Positions 39,224-48,788 of a DNA stretch of 64,000 nt are shown here, piece by piece. The stretch's first letter is position 1. Each line of letters starts with the position of its first letter. The position numbers were made by a program, and so were the translations under genes. The notes under the pieces are model-generated. The model had not been told where the DNA came from. It ran no database searches and saw only the letters and a list, made by a program, of their open reading frames with translations. This DNA comes from Erysipelotrichaceae bacterium (GTDB lineage: Bacteria > Bacillota_I > Bacilli_A > Erysipelotrichales > Erysipelotrichaceae), in NCBI GenBank assembly GCA_017431225.1, contig JAFRLM010000022.1:1-64000 (forward strand), written 5' to 3'.

Positions 39224-40576
39224 CTACTCGACAGTTATGCTCGGGTAAGTTGTACGGATATAGTCTTTGAAGTTGTTGATCGCGTCTTCTCTTGTAGCGA
39301 CCTGGCCATCGAGGTATTCAGTGAAGTAAGTCTGGAGACCTTCGTTGCAGAGCTGGTCGTAAGAAGTAACGTTCTGGAACTTGATGTTCTTTGCGAGTTC
39401 AGCAAAGACTTCGTTCGGGTTCTGTCCGCCTAAGAATTCGGAACCGAAGTTCGGATCTGTAGCGTACTTGTTGTTGACCTTCTGGTTGTTGGAGAACTGA
39501 GCTTCGTTAACGACAAGAGCATCACATACTTTTTCATCGTTGATGAATGTGTTCATGATCTCAGCGACCATTGTCGGGTTATCGGTACCTGTAGCTGCGA
39601 GCATCCAAGTTCCGCCCCAGAACCAAGCCTGCGGGCCCTGGCAGATCGCCCAGTCACCGGAGCAACCCTTTTCAGGATCCTGTGCGTTTGTCATAGAGAA
39701 GTTGAAGTACCAAGCCGGTCCGAAGAAGCAGAGGGACTTGCCGCTTGCGAACATTTCGGATGTAGCTTCATCACCCCAGATGTTGGAAGTGTAAGCTGTG
39801 TAGCCGTTCTTGACGTATTCTTCAGACTGATCCATCCATTTTTCGATGTTGGCATCGATGTTCAGTTTGCCGTCAACGACCCACGGGCTGGTAGCGTTGT
39901 TGGAGTATACACGGTAAGTAGCGTTTGTTGTCGGGATCATGTAGTAGCCTTTTGCCTTTGCAGCGGCAGCGACTTCGTTGAATTTATCCCAGTCAGACAT
40001 AGCAGCCTGAACTTCTGCCGGATCATCTGTGCCCAGAACGTCCTTAGCGATGGAACGTCTGTAGATAACAGCAGCCGGGCAGCACTGGAAGGAAACGCCC
40101 TTGACAACACCGTTAGCGTCGGAAGCAGCTTCAACAGTGTACGGATATGTGTTGGAGAAATCGGTTACGCCGATCGTCTTGACATCCATTGTTGCGTCGG
40201 AGTTTGTGTACTTGAGGATGTAGTCAGCTTCTGCGAGGAAGAGGTCGACTTTTTCATCATCCGCAGCATTTGCCTGGTTCAGCAGTGCAGCGTCCAGAGC
40301 ATCCTGGTAAGCGCCGCCGTCGGACGGATAAGTCGTACGCTTGATGGTGACATCACCCTTCTTCAGTGTGTACTCATCAACGACTTCGTCAGCATAGTAC
40401 TTTCCTAAGAAATCCCAGAATTCGGTGTTCCAAGTCCAGACGTTCAGGACTTTACCTTCTGCGACTTCTGCGGACGGTTCTTCGGTCGGGGTTGTCGGCT
40501 CGGCCGGTTTGGATGTGCAGGCTGCCAGGGAGATAACCATGAGCAGTGCGATCATCGCTGTAAATAGCTTTTTCAT
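39224..40576 (-). CDS. Sugar ABC transporter substrate-binding lipoprotein
   Basis: A 450-residue extracellular solute-binding protein (family 1). The signal peptide ends at a lipobox (SLAAC, Cys20), followed by a Pro/Thr/Glu-rich linker. Aromatic residues that could stack on sugars are frequent (GPAWYFNF, QAWFWGGTW). It is the first structural gene of the importer, 68 bases after lacI, with AGGAGG ahead of the ATG. From context the ligand is cellobiose or longer cello-oligosaccharides; that is inference. Confidence 0.92.
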   Translation of the reverse strand: MKKLFTAMIALLMVISLAACTSKPAEPTTPTEEPSAEVAEGKVLNVWTWNTEFWDFLGKYYADEVVDEYTLKKGDVTIKRTTYPSDGGAYQDALDAALLNQANAADDEKVDLFLAEADYILKYTNSDATMDVKTIGVTDFSNTYPYTVEAASDANGVVKGVSFQCCPAAVIYRRSIAKDVLGTDDPAEVQAAMSDWDKFNEVAAAAKAKGYYMIPTTNATYRVYSNNATSPWVVDGKLNIDANIEKWMDQSEEYVKNGYTAYTSNIWGDEATSEMFASGKSLCFFGPAWYFNFSMTNAQDPEKGCSGDWAICQGPQAWFWGGTWMLAATGTDNPTMVAEIMNTFINDEKVCDALVVNEAQFSNNQKVNNKYATDPNFGSEFLGGQNPNEVFAELAKNIKFQNVTSYDQLCNEGLQTYFTEYLDGQVATREDAINNFKDYIRTTYPSITVE

Positions 40577-40615
40577 TTTGTTTCCTCCTGTATTGCTATT
40601 TTATTTGTTTGCCTT

Positions 40616-40628
40616 GCAAACGTTTAAC
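40616..40628. promoter_or_regulatory. LacI-type operator before the binding-protein gene
   Basis: GCAAACGTTTAAC shares the core AAACGTTTAA with the two operators in the divergent region, so the importer genes can be repressed separately from lacI. Confidence 0.55.
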
Positions 40629-40644
40629 CGTTTCCGGTTAAAAC

Positions 40645-41643
40645 CTAGATCTGTGCGACGGTATTGCCGGGGAAGAGTGATCCGCTGACGATCGAGCAGT
40701 CATTGCTGAGGCTGTTGCCTTCGATCGCATCGAGCAGCTTCCGGCAGGCGATCTTTCCGAGGGACTCCGTATCCTGTGCGTAGGTGGTCAGTCCGTAGAT
40801 CTTAGCCGTCTGGATTCCATCGTAGCCGATGACGGAAATGTCATTGGGGATGGAGAGGCCTGCTTCGAAGATCGCCTTGCGGCCTCCGAAGTAGGAGTAG
40901 TCATCCGGGAAGATGATGCAGGTCGGCGGTTCGCTGAGCTGCAACAGTTTTTTGGTGGCCGCTTCCGCGATATCGATATCGTGGTACTGACCGGCCAGGA
41001 CATATTCCTCCCGGATCGGGATATTGGCGGAATGAAGGGAATCGTAATAACCCATCAGACGCTTCTTTGTGACTTCGGTGTCATCACCGTAGATATAGGC
41101 GATGCGGCGGTGACCGCGGGAGATCGCGTAATTCGTCAGCTCCTGAAGTCCCTTTGTGTTATCGGAGATGACCGACGGACACTCGGGGTAGGTGTAGTCG
41201 ACGGTAACGATCGGGATGCCGGATCCGGCTAGCTCCCGGATCTGGGGATCCGCGAAGTCTGCGCAGATGACTGCGACGCCATCGAAGTTGCGGTAGATGC
41301 AGTGCTTCAGATAAGAGGAATCCTTGCCGCCGACTGTCCGGTTGATGAAGGTAATGTCATATCCGTTGTCTTCGGCACTGGATTTGAAGCTTTCGAGGAT
41401 CTTGGAGAAGTATTCGTGCGCCAGTCCTGCTTCTTTCTGATCGATGAAGAGGACGCCGATATTATAGGTTCGTTTTGTTTTGAGAGCCCGGGCGGAAGCA
41501 TTCGACAAATAGCCCATTTCTTCCGCGATCCTGCGGATCTTTTCTCTCGTGCTTTTGCCGATGTCGTCTTTGCCGTTCAGAGCTTTGGATACAGTAGCTA
41601 CCGAAACGTCGCATCGTTCTGCAATGTCTTTCAGCGATACCAT
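40645..41643 (-). CDS. LacI family transcriptional repressor of the cellodextrin module
   Basis: A 332-residue LacI/GalR-type regulator. The helix-turn-helix and hinge are at the start (VSLKDIAERCDVSVATVSKALNG), and the rest is a periplasmic-binding-protein-like sensor (NIGVLFIDQ, VIGYDGIQTAKIYGLTT). It lies at the divergence point of the importer and the phosphorylase genes. Three sites of the form CGAAAACGTTTAAG surround its promoter and the phosphorylase promoter, and a related one precedes the binding-protein gene. It most likely represses all of them until a cello-oligosaccharide is present. The sites also resemble CcpA cre elements, so catabolite control may overlap. Confidence 0.9.
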   Translation of the reverse strand: MVSLKDIAERCDVSVATVSKALNGKDDIGKSTREKIRRIAEEMGYLSNASARALKTKRTYNIGVLFIDQKEAGLAHEYFSKILESFKSSAEDNGYDITFINRTVGGKDSSYLKHCIYRNFDGVAVICADFADPQIRELAGSGIPIVTVDYTYPECPSVISDNTKGLQELTNYAISRGHRRIAYIYGDDTEVTKKRLMGYYDSLHSANIPIREEYVLAGQYHDIDIAEAATKKLLQLSEPPTCIIFPDDYSYFGGRKAIFEAGLSIPNDISVIGYDGIQTAKIYGLTTYAQDTESLGKIACRKLLDAIEGNSLSNDCSIVSGSLFPGNTVAQI

Positions 41644-41666
41644 ATTTTTTCCTTTGTACTTACTTA

Positions 41667-41680
41667 CTTAAACGTTTTCG
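41667..41680. promoter_or_regulatory. LacI-type operator at the lacI promoter
   Basis: CTTAAACGTTTTCG, the exact reverse complement of the site at 41830-41843. Confidence 0.75.
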
Positions 41681-41726
41681 CAACTTCAGTATAACACATT
41701 TTTTCGAAATGCAAATACTTTTTTTA

Positions 41727-41738
41727 GAAAACGCTTAC
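41727..41738. promoter_or_regulatory. Weaker LacI-type or cre-like site in the divergent region
   Basis: GAAAACGCTTAC matches the other operators except in the 3' half; it also fits the general cre pattern. The gap 41644-41869 is otherwise AT-rich promoter DNA. Confidence 0.45.
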
Positions 41739-41829
41739 AATTCAAATAATTTTTATCAATTCATCAAGTTTGTCTTGTTTTCGGCAGAGAAATCACGTAT
41801 TCTTATCTTGAATTAAGGATAAAAATGTC

Positions 41830-41843
41830 CGAAAACGTTTAAG
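41830..41843. promoter_or_regulatory. LacI-type operator before the cellobiose phosphorylase gene
   Basis: CGAAAACGTTTAAG, identical on the opposite strand to the lacI operator, 26 bases upstream of the phosphorylase start. Confidence 0.75.
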
Positions 41844-41869
41844 ATTAATTAAAAAAACAGGAGATTGGT

Positions 41870-44314
41870 ATGAAATACGGTTATTTCAATGATCAGGACA
41901 GGGAATATATCATTACGGATTACCGGACACCGCTTCCGTGGATCAACTATCTGGGAAGTGACAGCTTTTTCACGCTTTTGTCCAATACGGCCGGCGGCTA
42001 CTGCTTTTATAAGGATGCCAGACTGCGCCGTATCACCCGTTACCGCTACAACAATCTGCCGCTCGATCAGGATGGCTTCCATCTTTATATAAAGGATGGG
42101 GAGACAGTCTGGAACCCGGGCTGGCAGCCGACCCGTACGGAACTCGACAGCTACCGCTGCCGTCACGGTCTCGGCTATACCGTCATTGAGTCTTCCAAAA
42201 ACGGTCTGCAGGCCAGACAGGAGCTCTTCGTTCCGAAGAAGGACAATATCCTGCTGCAGCGTCTGACACTGACGAACGCTTCCGCAGAGGCAAAGACCGT
42301 CGATCTCTTCAGTTTCGTTGAATTCTGTCTCTGGGACGCGATGGATGATTCCACGAACTTCCAGCGCAACTATTCGACCGGGGAAGTTGAGGTCGAGGAT
42401 GGCGCGATCTATCACAAGACCGAATACCGTGAGCGCCGTGATCATTACGCGGTGTTCTATACCAATAAGAAGATCAGCGGGTTCGATACCCAGAGAGAAG
42501 CCTTTATGGGCACATACGGCTCGCCGGCGGAACCGCAGGCGGTGCTGAAGGGAAAATGTTCGGACTCGATCGCCCACGGCTGGCAGCCGGTCGGCGCCCA
42601 TCATTTCCATATCGAACTGCAGCCGCAGGAAAACTACGATGTGATCTTCGGACTGGCCTATGTGGAAGTGCCGGTCGCGGAGAAATTCACCTCCTTGAAC
42701 GTCATCAACAAATCCTATGCAAAAGAGCTGATCGCAAAATATTCCCGAAACGATCAGTTCGATCAGGCATTGAATGAGCTCCGTGCGTTCTGGAACACAC
42801 TCCTTTCCGGGTTCCAGATCCGCACGGGGAGCGAAAAACTCGACCGTATGGTCAATATCTGGAATGCCTACCAGTGTATGGTCACCTTCAATATGTCGCG
42901 TTCCGCATCCTACTATGAATCCGGTATCGGCCGCGGCATGGGCTTCCGCGATTCCTGTCAGGATCTTCTGGGCTTTGTCCATATGATCCCGGAAAAGGCC
43001 AGAGAGAGGATCCTGGATATCGCCGCGACCCAGAAGGAAGACGGCGGTGCCTATCACCAGTACCAGCCTCTGACCAAGAAGGGCAACTCCGATATCGGCG
43101 GCGGTTTCAATGACGACCCGCTCTGGCTGATCGCCTGTACGGACGCCTATATCCGGGAGACCGGCGACTGGTCGATCTTAGAGGAAGAAGTCCAGTTCGA
43201 TAACCGCGAGGGAAGCGAAAAGCCGCTGCTCGAACATCTGCGCCGCAGTTTCCGCTATACCCTGAACAATCTTGGTCCGCACGCATTGCCACTGATCGGA
43301 AGAGCGGACTGGAATGACTGTCTGAATCTGAACTGTTTCTCCGAACACCCGGGTGAATCCTTCCAGATCACCGGACCTTCCGAAGGCCCGGTCGCAGAAT
43401 CGGTCTTCATCGCCGGCATGTTCGTCAAATACGGTGCTGAATACGCTTCGATCCTGGAAAAGCTCGGTCTGAACGAAGAAGCCGCGCAGGCGCGTGAAGC
43501 GATCGAGGATATGAAAAAAGCCGTGCTGAAAGACGGCTGGGACGGAGAATGGTTCCTGCGTGCCTATGACGCCAACGGCGAGAAAGTCGGCTCGCACGAA
43601 AACGAGGAAGGACAGATCTACATCGAACCGCAGGGCATGTGTGTCATGGCCGGCATCGGTGTCGAAAGCGGTGAAGCAGAAAAAGCACTGGCTTCAGTCG
43701 CGCAGCGTCTGGAGACGAAATACGGCATCGTCCTTCTGAACCCCGCATATCAGACCTATCATCTGAACCTCGGCGAGATCTCCTCCTATCCTCCGGGATA
43801 CAAGGAGAATGCCGGTATCTTCTGTCACAATAACCCCTGGATCATCTTCGCCGAAACAGTCGTCGGCCATGGCAGCCGTGCGTACGAGCTCTATAAAAAG
43901 ACCTGTCCGGCGTTCTTAGAAGAGATCTCGGAGATCCACCGCACCGAACCCTATGTCTACTGTCAGATGGTCGCCGGCAAAGACGCGCCGACCTTCGGCG
44001 AAGGCAAGAACTCCTGGCTGACCGGAACGGCTGCCTGGACCTTCACCGTCGTGACGGAGGGAATGCTCGGTCTGCATCCGGACTATGACGGACTCACCAT
44101 TGACCCCTGTATCCCGAAAGATTCGGAAGGCTTCCACGCCGACCGTCGCTTCCGCGGAACGATGCTGCATATCGACGTACGCAATCCGGAGCACATCGAA
44201 AAAGGTGTCCGTGAGCTCCGTGTTAACGGAAACGCGATCGCCGGAAACAAAGTCAGAGTCAACGGCGAGAGCGAACTGAATGTCGAAGTCATACTGGGGA
44301 AAAAGACGAGCTGA
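41870..44314 (+). CDS. cbpA: Cellobiose phosphorylase (GH94)
   Basis: An 814-residue cytosolic enzyme that splits cellobiose with phosphate into glucose 1-phosphate and glucose. Length and sequence follow clostridial cellobiose phosphorylase closely: [11 protein letters not shown] and [13 protein letters not shown] near the N-terminus, [23 protein letters not shown] in the barrel (in pieces), the catalytic Asp480 in [14 protein letters not shown], and [13 protein letters not shown] and WLTGTAAW near the C-terminus. GGAG precedes the ATG. It heads the plus-strand arm of the module, behind a LacI-type operator, with cellodextrin phosphorylase 32 bases downstream. Phosphorolysis saves one ATP per bond compared with hydrolysis. 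Confidence 0.95.
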   Translation: MKYGYFNDQDREYIITDYRTPLPWINYLGSDSFFTLLSNTAGGYCFYKDARLRRITRYRYNNLPLDQDGFHLYIKDGETVWNPGWQPTRTELDSYRCRHGLGYTVIESSKNGLQARQELFVPKKDNILLQRLTLTNASAEAKTVDLFSFVEFCLWDAMDDSTNFQRNYSTGEVEVEDGAIYHKTEYRERRDHYAVFYTNKKISGFDTQREAFMGTYGSPAEPQAVLKGKCSDSIAHGWQPVGAHHFHIELQPQENYDVIFGLAYVEVPVAEKFTSLNVINKSYAKELIAKYSRNDQFDQALNELRAFWNTLLSGFQIRTGSEKLDRMVNIWNAYQCMVTFNMSRSASYYESGIGRGMGFRDSCQDLLGFVHMIPEKARERILDIAATQKEDGGAYHQYQPLTKKGNSDIGGGFNDDPLWLIACTDAYIRETGDWSILEEEVQFDNREGSEKPLLEHLRRSFRYTLNNLGPHALPLIGRADWNDCLNLNCFSEHPGESFQITGPSEGPVAESVFIAGMFVKYGAEYASILEKLGLNEEAAQAREAIEDMKKAVLKDGWDGEWFLRAYDANGEKVGSHENEEGQIYIEPQGMCVMAGIGVESGEAEKALASVAQRLETKYGIVLLNPAYQTYHLNLGEISSYPPGYKENAGIFCHNNPWIIFAETVVGHGSRAYELYKKTCPAFLEEISEIHRTEPYVYCQMVAGKDAPTFGEGKNSWLTGTAAWTFTVVTEGMLGLHPDYDGLTIDPCIPKDSEGFHADRRFRGTMLHIDVRNPEHIEKGVRELRVNGNAIAGNKVRVNGESELNVEVILGKKTS

Positions 44315-44346
44315 TCGTCTTTTTCCGCTTTTAAGGAGTAATACTT

Positions 44347-47232
44347 ATGTTTTTTCAACACGAAACCGCCAGAAACACTGACCGTAAGCCTCTTTCCGAA
44401 GCGCAGGCTCGGTTCGCGGGAAAAATGAGCGGAGGCAGCGATGCTGTTTATCTTGACGGCTTACGCCAGCGGCTCTTCGCCGTCAGCGGACTGCCGTATG
44501 ACGCGCCGGCTGCGGAATATCTTTCAGGGCTCAATGAACTACAGGAGCTTTTGAAGGGAGAAGATTCCCTGCTTCTGAAAAAAGAAGGGGAACATTTCCG
44601 TCTTTACAATGCTTCCGCTGAACTTTCGCTGACGGAAGAGCAGCAGGAAATGATGGAAGCAGCGCTGAAGAGAGTCCTGAAAGCGCCGGGTGAGCTGAAC
44701 GAGAAAGGGGAGTGGATGATCGATCTGCAGACCATGCCGGTGGGCACCCATTATCCGGTCAATCTTCTGCTGGGCAACCGCGAAGAATTTGACGATCCGC
44801 TGCAGACGACCCCGAAAAGCGTTCTGGACGCGCTGGGACACGGTTCTTTCCGGGCGGCACAGGAAAAGCAGGTCCTGGCGACCCGCTATGTGCTCTCGCC
44901 GGAAGAGAACGGCGAGCCTTATAACCGCCAGTTCTATCTGACTGAAAACGGAAAACAGATCTTCTATTCGGGAGACCCCTTTACCAATGTCGCCGAGGCG
45001 AAAACCACGCACGGTGTCAACTATACAAAGATCCTTTACCGCACCGAATGCGGTCTGCAGATCGAACGGCAGATCTTTCTTCTGCCGCAGCAGAAAGGCA
45101 TGCCTTCCGCCGTTGAGGCGCAGCGCATCCTGATCAGCAACCTTACGGACACACCGCGTGATCTCCGGATCGTCCTGACCGGAATGTTCGGCATCTCCGA
45201 TCCGGCAACGATCAGCGGGGACATCGTCTATGCCAATGTCGTCGTTGAAAGCGAGCTGTGCAGCTATGAAGGCAGACCGGTCGCGCTGAGCGCGCATCAT
45301 AAGCCGAAAGACTGCCAGGTCGAAAAGCGTTTCGCGATGCTGCTGACAGACGGTGAGGGGATGGAGGAATATACGAGCAGTCTCTCTTCCTTTTTGGGAA
45401 AGGGGACGATCGAACATCCTGAAGGCGTTGCCCGTCTCAATAACGCGTTCTCCCGCCGCGGCGCCGCCTTTTTCGCGATGGCAAGATCTCTTTCCCTGAA
45501 ACCGGAAGAGACGAAGATCGTCGACAGTTTTGCCGGCATGAGCGCCGGTGATCACGATATCAATGTGGAGTTCGACCTTGAGCTCTGGGCTCTCTATCGT
45601 TATTACCGCGACAGCGCGAATCTTACGAAGACTTTCGCGAAGATCAGGGAAGACGCCGTATCCTACCGCTCCTACCTGCAGCTGCAGACAGGGGAGAAGG
45701 ATCTCGATGCCTATGTTTCCAATAACCTGCCTTTCCAGGTCTTATACCAGACCTATGTATCCCGTTCCTTTGCCTGGACCCAGAAATCCTACCGTGAGAC
45801 CGGCTTCCGTGAGATCCAGGATATCTACGCATCGATGTATTATCTCCATGCCCAGGGCAAGGACGCGCTGATCAAACGGCTGATGCAGAGCTGGATCGAG
45901 AACGTCTTCGGAATGGGGTATGCCTATCATAATTTCACGACCCGCGGCAAGGAGCCGGGCATGTGCTCGGATGACGCGCTGTGGCTCGTGCAGGCAGTCT
46001 ACCGCTATGTGAAGCTGAGCGGAGACCGCAGCATCCTGCATCAGCGTTTCGCGGTCGCCGGTTCGCAGCAAAGCCGTCCATTGATCGAGACTCTGAAAGC
46101 GATCGTCTCCTATTCCGGCTGCATCTCTGTCGGGAAACACGGTCTGCCGCTGCTCGACAGGGCAGACTGGAACGATACCCTGCGTCTTGATAAGGATGTG
46201 CTTGATGGCCCGGAAAAAGAAGAGCTGTATATGCATCAGCTGCAGAAGACCGGACACGGTTTCGGTGCCGCATTCGAGAATACCCAGAGCGAGAGCGTAA
46301 TGAACGCCTTCCTGCTGGTGATCGCCGCCGATGAACTTAAAGAGCTCGCTTCCCTGAGCGGAGAGCCGGAGATCGAGGAATTCGCAGGAAAGGCCGCTTT
46401 AAAAATGCGGGAAAACACCCGTCAAAATGCCTTTATAGAGGGGTATTACGCCCGCTGTCTGCTGAATGATGAACGAAAATACAAGTATCTCGGTTCCGGC
46501 AAGGACGGCCTTTCCGCCGATCCGGAGATCGACGGCAGCTACTATCTCAACTCCTTCAGCTGGAGCCTGTTATCCGATACAGCGACTCCCGAACAAATAA
46601 GATCGATGCTCGATATCGTAAACAGATATCTCAAGACCGATGCCGGACTGAAGCTTTGCACACTGGTCAATTATGACCTTCTGGGCGTCACGACCGGCAC
46701 TTCCTTCTACTTCCCCGGCGACCGTGAGAACGGCGGAGTTTTCAAGCACGCGGCGATGATGGCAAGCGTTGCCTGTCTGCAGAAAGCGAAAACGCTCGAG
46801 GATAAGAAACTTGCACAGGAGCTGAAGGATCTTGCCTTCTTCATGATCCGCAAGACTCTTCCTTACAAGACATTGGAAGACCCTTTCCGGCTGAAGGGCA
46901 ATCCCCGTTTCTGCACGCAGTACAACAATTCCGAGACCGGTGAGAACATCGGACCGATCCTTTCCGGGACGGCTTCCTGGCTCACCCTGGCGCTTTATGA
47001 AGTCTGCGGTATCCGCTACAGCGAAAAGGCGATCGAATTCGATCCGGTCTGTGACCGTCCGTATTTTGCCTATACACTGGATCCGGGAGACGCAGAGATC
47101 TTCGTGGAGATCGATGCTTCCGAAAACTTCCGTATGGGTCCCGACAGTCTTGTTCTGCTGGATGGTGAGAAAGTTGAAAGGGCGCGCGTCGTTCCTGACG
47201 GAAAGAAACATCATATAAAGATCAAATTATAA
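44347..47232 (+). CDS. Cellodextrin phosphorylase (GH94)
   Basis: A 961-residue GH94 enzyme, longer than cellobiose phosphorylase by an N-terminal extension, as in clostridial cellodextrin phosphorylases (about 980 residues). Shared landmarks are TTPKSVLDALGHGSFRAAQEKQVLATR, FQVLYQTYVSRSFAWTQK, GFREIQDIYASMYY (each given in part), the catalytic Asp607 in LLDRADWNDTL and DRENGGVFKHA. It shortens cellodextrins by one glucose at a time, releasing glucose 1-phosphate; the last product, cellobiose, goes to the preceding enzyme. Related beta-1,3 specificities exist in the family, so substrate is probable rather than certain. AAGGAG precedes the ATG. Confidence 0.9.
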   Translation: MFFQHETARNTDRKPLSEAQARFAGKMSGGSDAVYLDGLRQRLFAVSGLPYDAPAAEYLSGLNELQELLKGEDSLLLKKEGEHFRLYNASAELSLTEEQQEMMEAALKRVLKAPGELNEKGEWMIDLQTMPVGTHYPVNLLLGNREEFDDPLQTTPKSVLDALGHGSFRAAQEKQVLATRYVLSPEENGEPYNRQFYLTENGKQIFYSGDPFTNVAEAKTTHGVNYTKILYRTECGLQIERQIFLLPQQKGMPSAVEAQRILISNLTDTPRDLRIVLTGMFGISDPATISGDIVYANVVVESELCSYEGRPVALSAHHKPKDCQVEKRFAMLLTDGEGMEEYTSSLSSFLGKGTIEHPEGVARLNNAFSRRGAAFFAMARSLSLKPEETKIVDSFAGMSAGDHDINVEFDLELWALYRYYRDSANLTKTFAKIREDAVSYRSYLQLQTGEKDLDAYVSNNLPFQVLYQTYVSRSFAWTQKSYRETGFREIQDIYASMYYLHAQGKDALIKRLMQSWIENVFGMGYAYHNFTTRGKEPGMCSDDALWLVQAVYRYVKLSGDRSILHQRFAVAGSQQSRPLIETLKAIVSYSGCISVGKHGLPLLDRADWNDTLRLDKDVLDGPEKEELYMHQLQKTGHGFGAAFENTQSESVMNAFLLVIAADELKELASLSGEPEIEEFAGKAALKMRENTRQNAFIEGYYARCLLNDERKYKYLGSGKDGLSADPEIDGSYYLNSFSWSLLSDTATPEQIRSMLDIVNRYLKTDAGLKLCTLVNYDLLGVTTGTSFYFPGDRENGGVFKHAAMMASVACLQKAKTLEDKKLAQELKDLAFFMIRKTLPYKTLEDPFRLKGNPRFCTQYNNSETGENIGPILSGTASWLTLALYEVCGIRYSEKAIEFDPVCDRPYFAYTLDPGDAEIFVEIDASENFRMGPDSLVLLDGEKVERARVVPDGKKHHIKIKL

Positions 47233-47253
47233 AATGGCCGCAAAGGCCATTTT
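47231..47253. terminator. Bidirectional terminator
   Basis: AAAATGGCC (47231-47239) pairs with GGCCATTTT (47245-47253) between the convergent cellodextrin phosphorylase and DUF1294 genes. Confidence 0.85.
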
Positions 47254-47532
47254 TCAGATCCCGCCGGTGTAACGGAGATAGAGAAAGACTGCCAGTGCTG
47301 TTTCGACGATGAGAATCAGCGGCAGCAGGATCCGGAACAGGGGCTTGCGGGTCTTGTGGTGAAAGAAGCGGCTGCCCAGGAGCGCGCCGAAGATCCCGGT
47401 CACGGCGCTGAGCAGAAGGACCTTCTCACTGATCCGCCAGCGGTCGTTGCGGGCGCTGTATTTGTCAAAACCGTACAGCAGGAAGCTGAACAGGTTCAAT
47501 AGAAAGAGAAGCGGTGGGAGCGTTTTTAACAT
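47254..47532 (-). CDS. DUF1294 family small membrane protein
   Basis: About 92 residues with three to four hydrophobic segments. The family signature is clear: NLFSFLLYGFDKYSA near the start and the R-rich segment with GALLGSRFFHHKTRKPLF. Function unknown; relatives occur as single membrane units across bacteria. The frame is open to 47559, but a consensus TATAAT (47539-47544, minus strand) falls inside that extension, six bases before the ATG at 47532, so the shorter start is preferred and the message is probably leaderless. Confidence 0.8.
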   Translation of the reverse strand: MLKTLPPLLFLLNLFSFLLYGFDKYSARNDRWRISEKVLLLSAVTGIFGALLGSRFFHHKTRKPLFRILLPLILIVETALAVFLYLRYTGGI

Positions 47533-47538
47533 GTTTTT

Positions 47539-47544
47539 ATTATA
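47539..47544 (-). promoter_or_regulatory. -10 element of the DUF1294 gene
   Basis: TATAAT on the minus strand, six bases before ATG 47532, without room for a Shine-Dalgarno site. A plus-strand TATACT at 47574-47579 faces away and probably serves the next operon. Confidence 0.5.
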
Positions 47545-47655
47545 CCCGGCGCGACCCATGGAAGGATATGGGTTATACTATTGATGATTACCGCTGTCAA
47601 GTTTCTGTCTTTATGGCAGAGACCGGGGGCGGTCAAAGGGGGAAGAAGGACAGGA

Positions 47656-47922
47656 ATGATCAAGAAGATATTGCTTTTTCTGACAATTCTGTGTCTGGGT
47701 CTGAGCGCCTATCTGTTTACGAGAACAGCGGCGGTCGTAAAGGAAACAGACGCGCTCCGGGAAGAAGCGAACGCGCTTCAGGTACGCTATCAGGAGAACG
47801 GAAAACAGCTGCAGGATCTGCAGCAGCAGTTGACAGATATTGAAACGGCGAATGCCGGAGCCCTCAGGGAGTACAGGATATGGGAACACGAAATCGAGAA
47901 GATCGAACCGTATTTGCGCTGA
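47656..47922 (+). CDS. Small bitopic membrane protein with coiled coil
   Basis: About 88 residues: a membrane helix at about residues 2-22 and a heptad-rich extracytoplasmic segment (KETDALREEANALQVRYQEN and onward). The shape recalls FtsL/DivIC-like or TapB-like division proteins, but no motif proves it. The ATG at 47656 with AAGAAGGACAGGA upstream is favoured; an ATG at 47584 would add 24 unlikely residues. The last 43 bases overlap the deacetylase gene in another frame, so the two are co-translated and the coiled coils of both proteins may pair. Confidence 0.65.
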   Translation: MIKKILLFLTILCLGLSAYLFTRTAAVVKETDALREEANALQVRYQENGKQLQDLQQQLTDIETANAGALREYRIWEHEIEKIEPYLR

Positions 47923-48785
47923 CCTGCGTCGCTGCGCTGCTGGGGATCGCCGCACTCTTATTCATCTACCGCTCCTATGACCGCGCATTGAAGGAACAGG
48001 AACAGCTGCGCAGCTGGATCAGTGATACGAATGAAACACTGAGCGTTCAGGAAACAGAGATCGCTTCTTTAGAGGAGGAGATCGCTTCCTATTCCGATAT
48101 CGCCGAAAAGAACCGCAAGGAGAGGGAGCTCTTCTTCGCGAAAGCCAAGGAGCTCGAAACGAAGGTCATGAACGGCGAGAGCGATGTCAAGATCTGCTAT
48201 TTTACCTTTGATGACGGACCGTACTGGGACACCACCCACATCTTCCTCGATATCCTTGATGAATACGACATCAAGGCGACCTTCTTCTATCTTCTGAAAG
48301 AGGATCACGATGATATCTATCAGAGGGTCATCGACAGCGGCCATACGCTGGCGAACCACTCGGCAAGCCATAATCTGCGCGGCAACGCGATCTACGCCTC
48401 GGTCGATACCTTTATCGGCGAAGTGGAGGAGAACCGGCAGTACATTCAGGACAAGTTCGGTTACACGACCAACATCCTGCGTTTCCCGGGCGGTTCCCCG
48501 CAGGCAGGGAGCCTGAAATATCCGATCATCGACCGTCTGCGCGAGATCGGCTACGGCTATGTGGACTGGGATACGACGACCGGCGACGGCAAGAACTCGG
48601 GGACCGTTGAGGAATACATCCACGGTGTGCTCGACAACAGCGCCGGCTATGACGTGATGGTTGTGCTGATGCATGACTATTCGGTCAATACCTACAAGGC
48701 TCTGCCGACGATCATCGACGGTCTGAAAGAGCAGGGCTTCATCTTCCTGCCGCTGTTTTACGACAGCGCCAAGATCCTGAAATAA
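47880..48785 (+). CDS. Membrane-anchored polysaccharide deacetylase (NodB domain, CE4)
   Basis: A 301-residue protein with an N-terminal membrane helix (about residues 12-31), a coiled-coil stalk (about 35-95) and an extracellular NodB domain. CE4 motifs are present: TFDDGPYWDTTH, HTLANHSASH and RFPGGSPQ, with a late VLMHDY. Such enzymes remove acetyl groups from peptidoglycan N-acetylglucosamine (PgdA type) or from surface glycans, often giving lysozyme resistance. The start overlaps the preceding small coiled-coil gene by 43 bases. A terminator follows. Confidence 0.9.
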   Translation: MGTRNREDRTVFALTCVAALLGIAALLFIYRSYDRALKEQEQLRSWISDTNETLSVQETEIASLEEEIASYSDIAEKNRKERELFFAKAKELETKVMNGESDVKICYFTFDDGPYWDTTHIFLDILDEYDIKATFFYLLKEDHDDIYQRVIDSGHTLANHSASHNLRGNAIYASVDTFIGEVEENRQYIQDKFGYTTNILRFPGGSPQAGSLKYPIIDRLREIGYGYVDWDTTTGDGKNSGTVEEYIHGVLDNSAGYDVMVVLMHDYSVNTYKALPTIIDGLKEQGFIFLPLFYDSAKILK

Positions 48786-48788
48786 GAC

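Noticed and set aside
41849-43057. 402-residue minus-strand ORF opposite cellobiose phosphorylase
   Set aside because: Shadow of the GH94 gene; no ribosome site, no recognisable motif, and it would cover the operator and promoter of the real gene.
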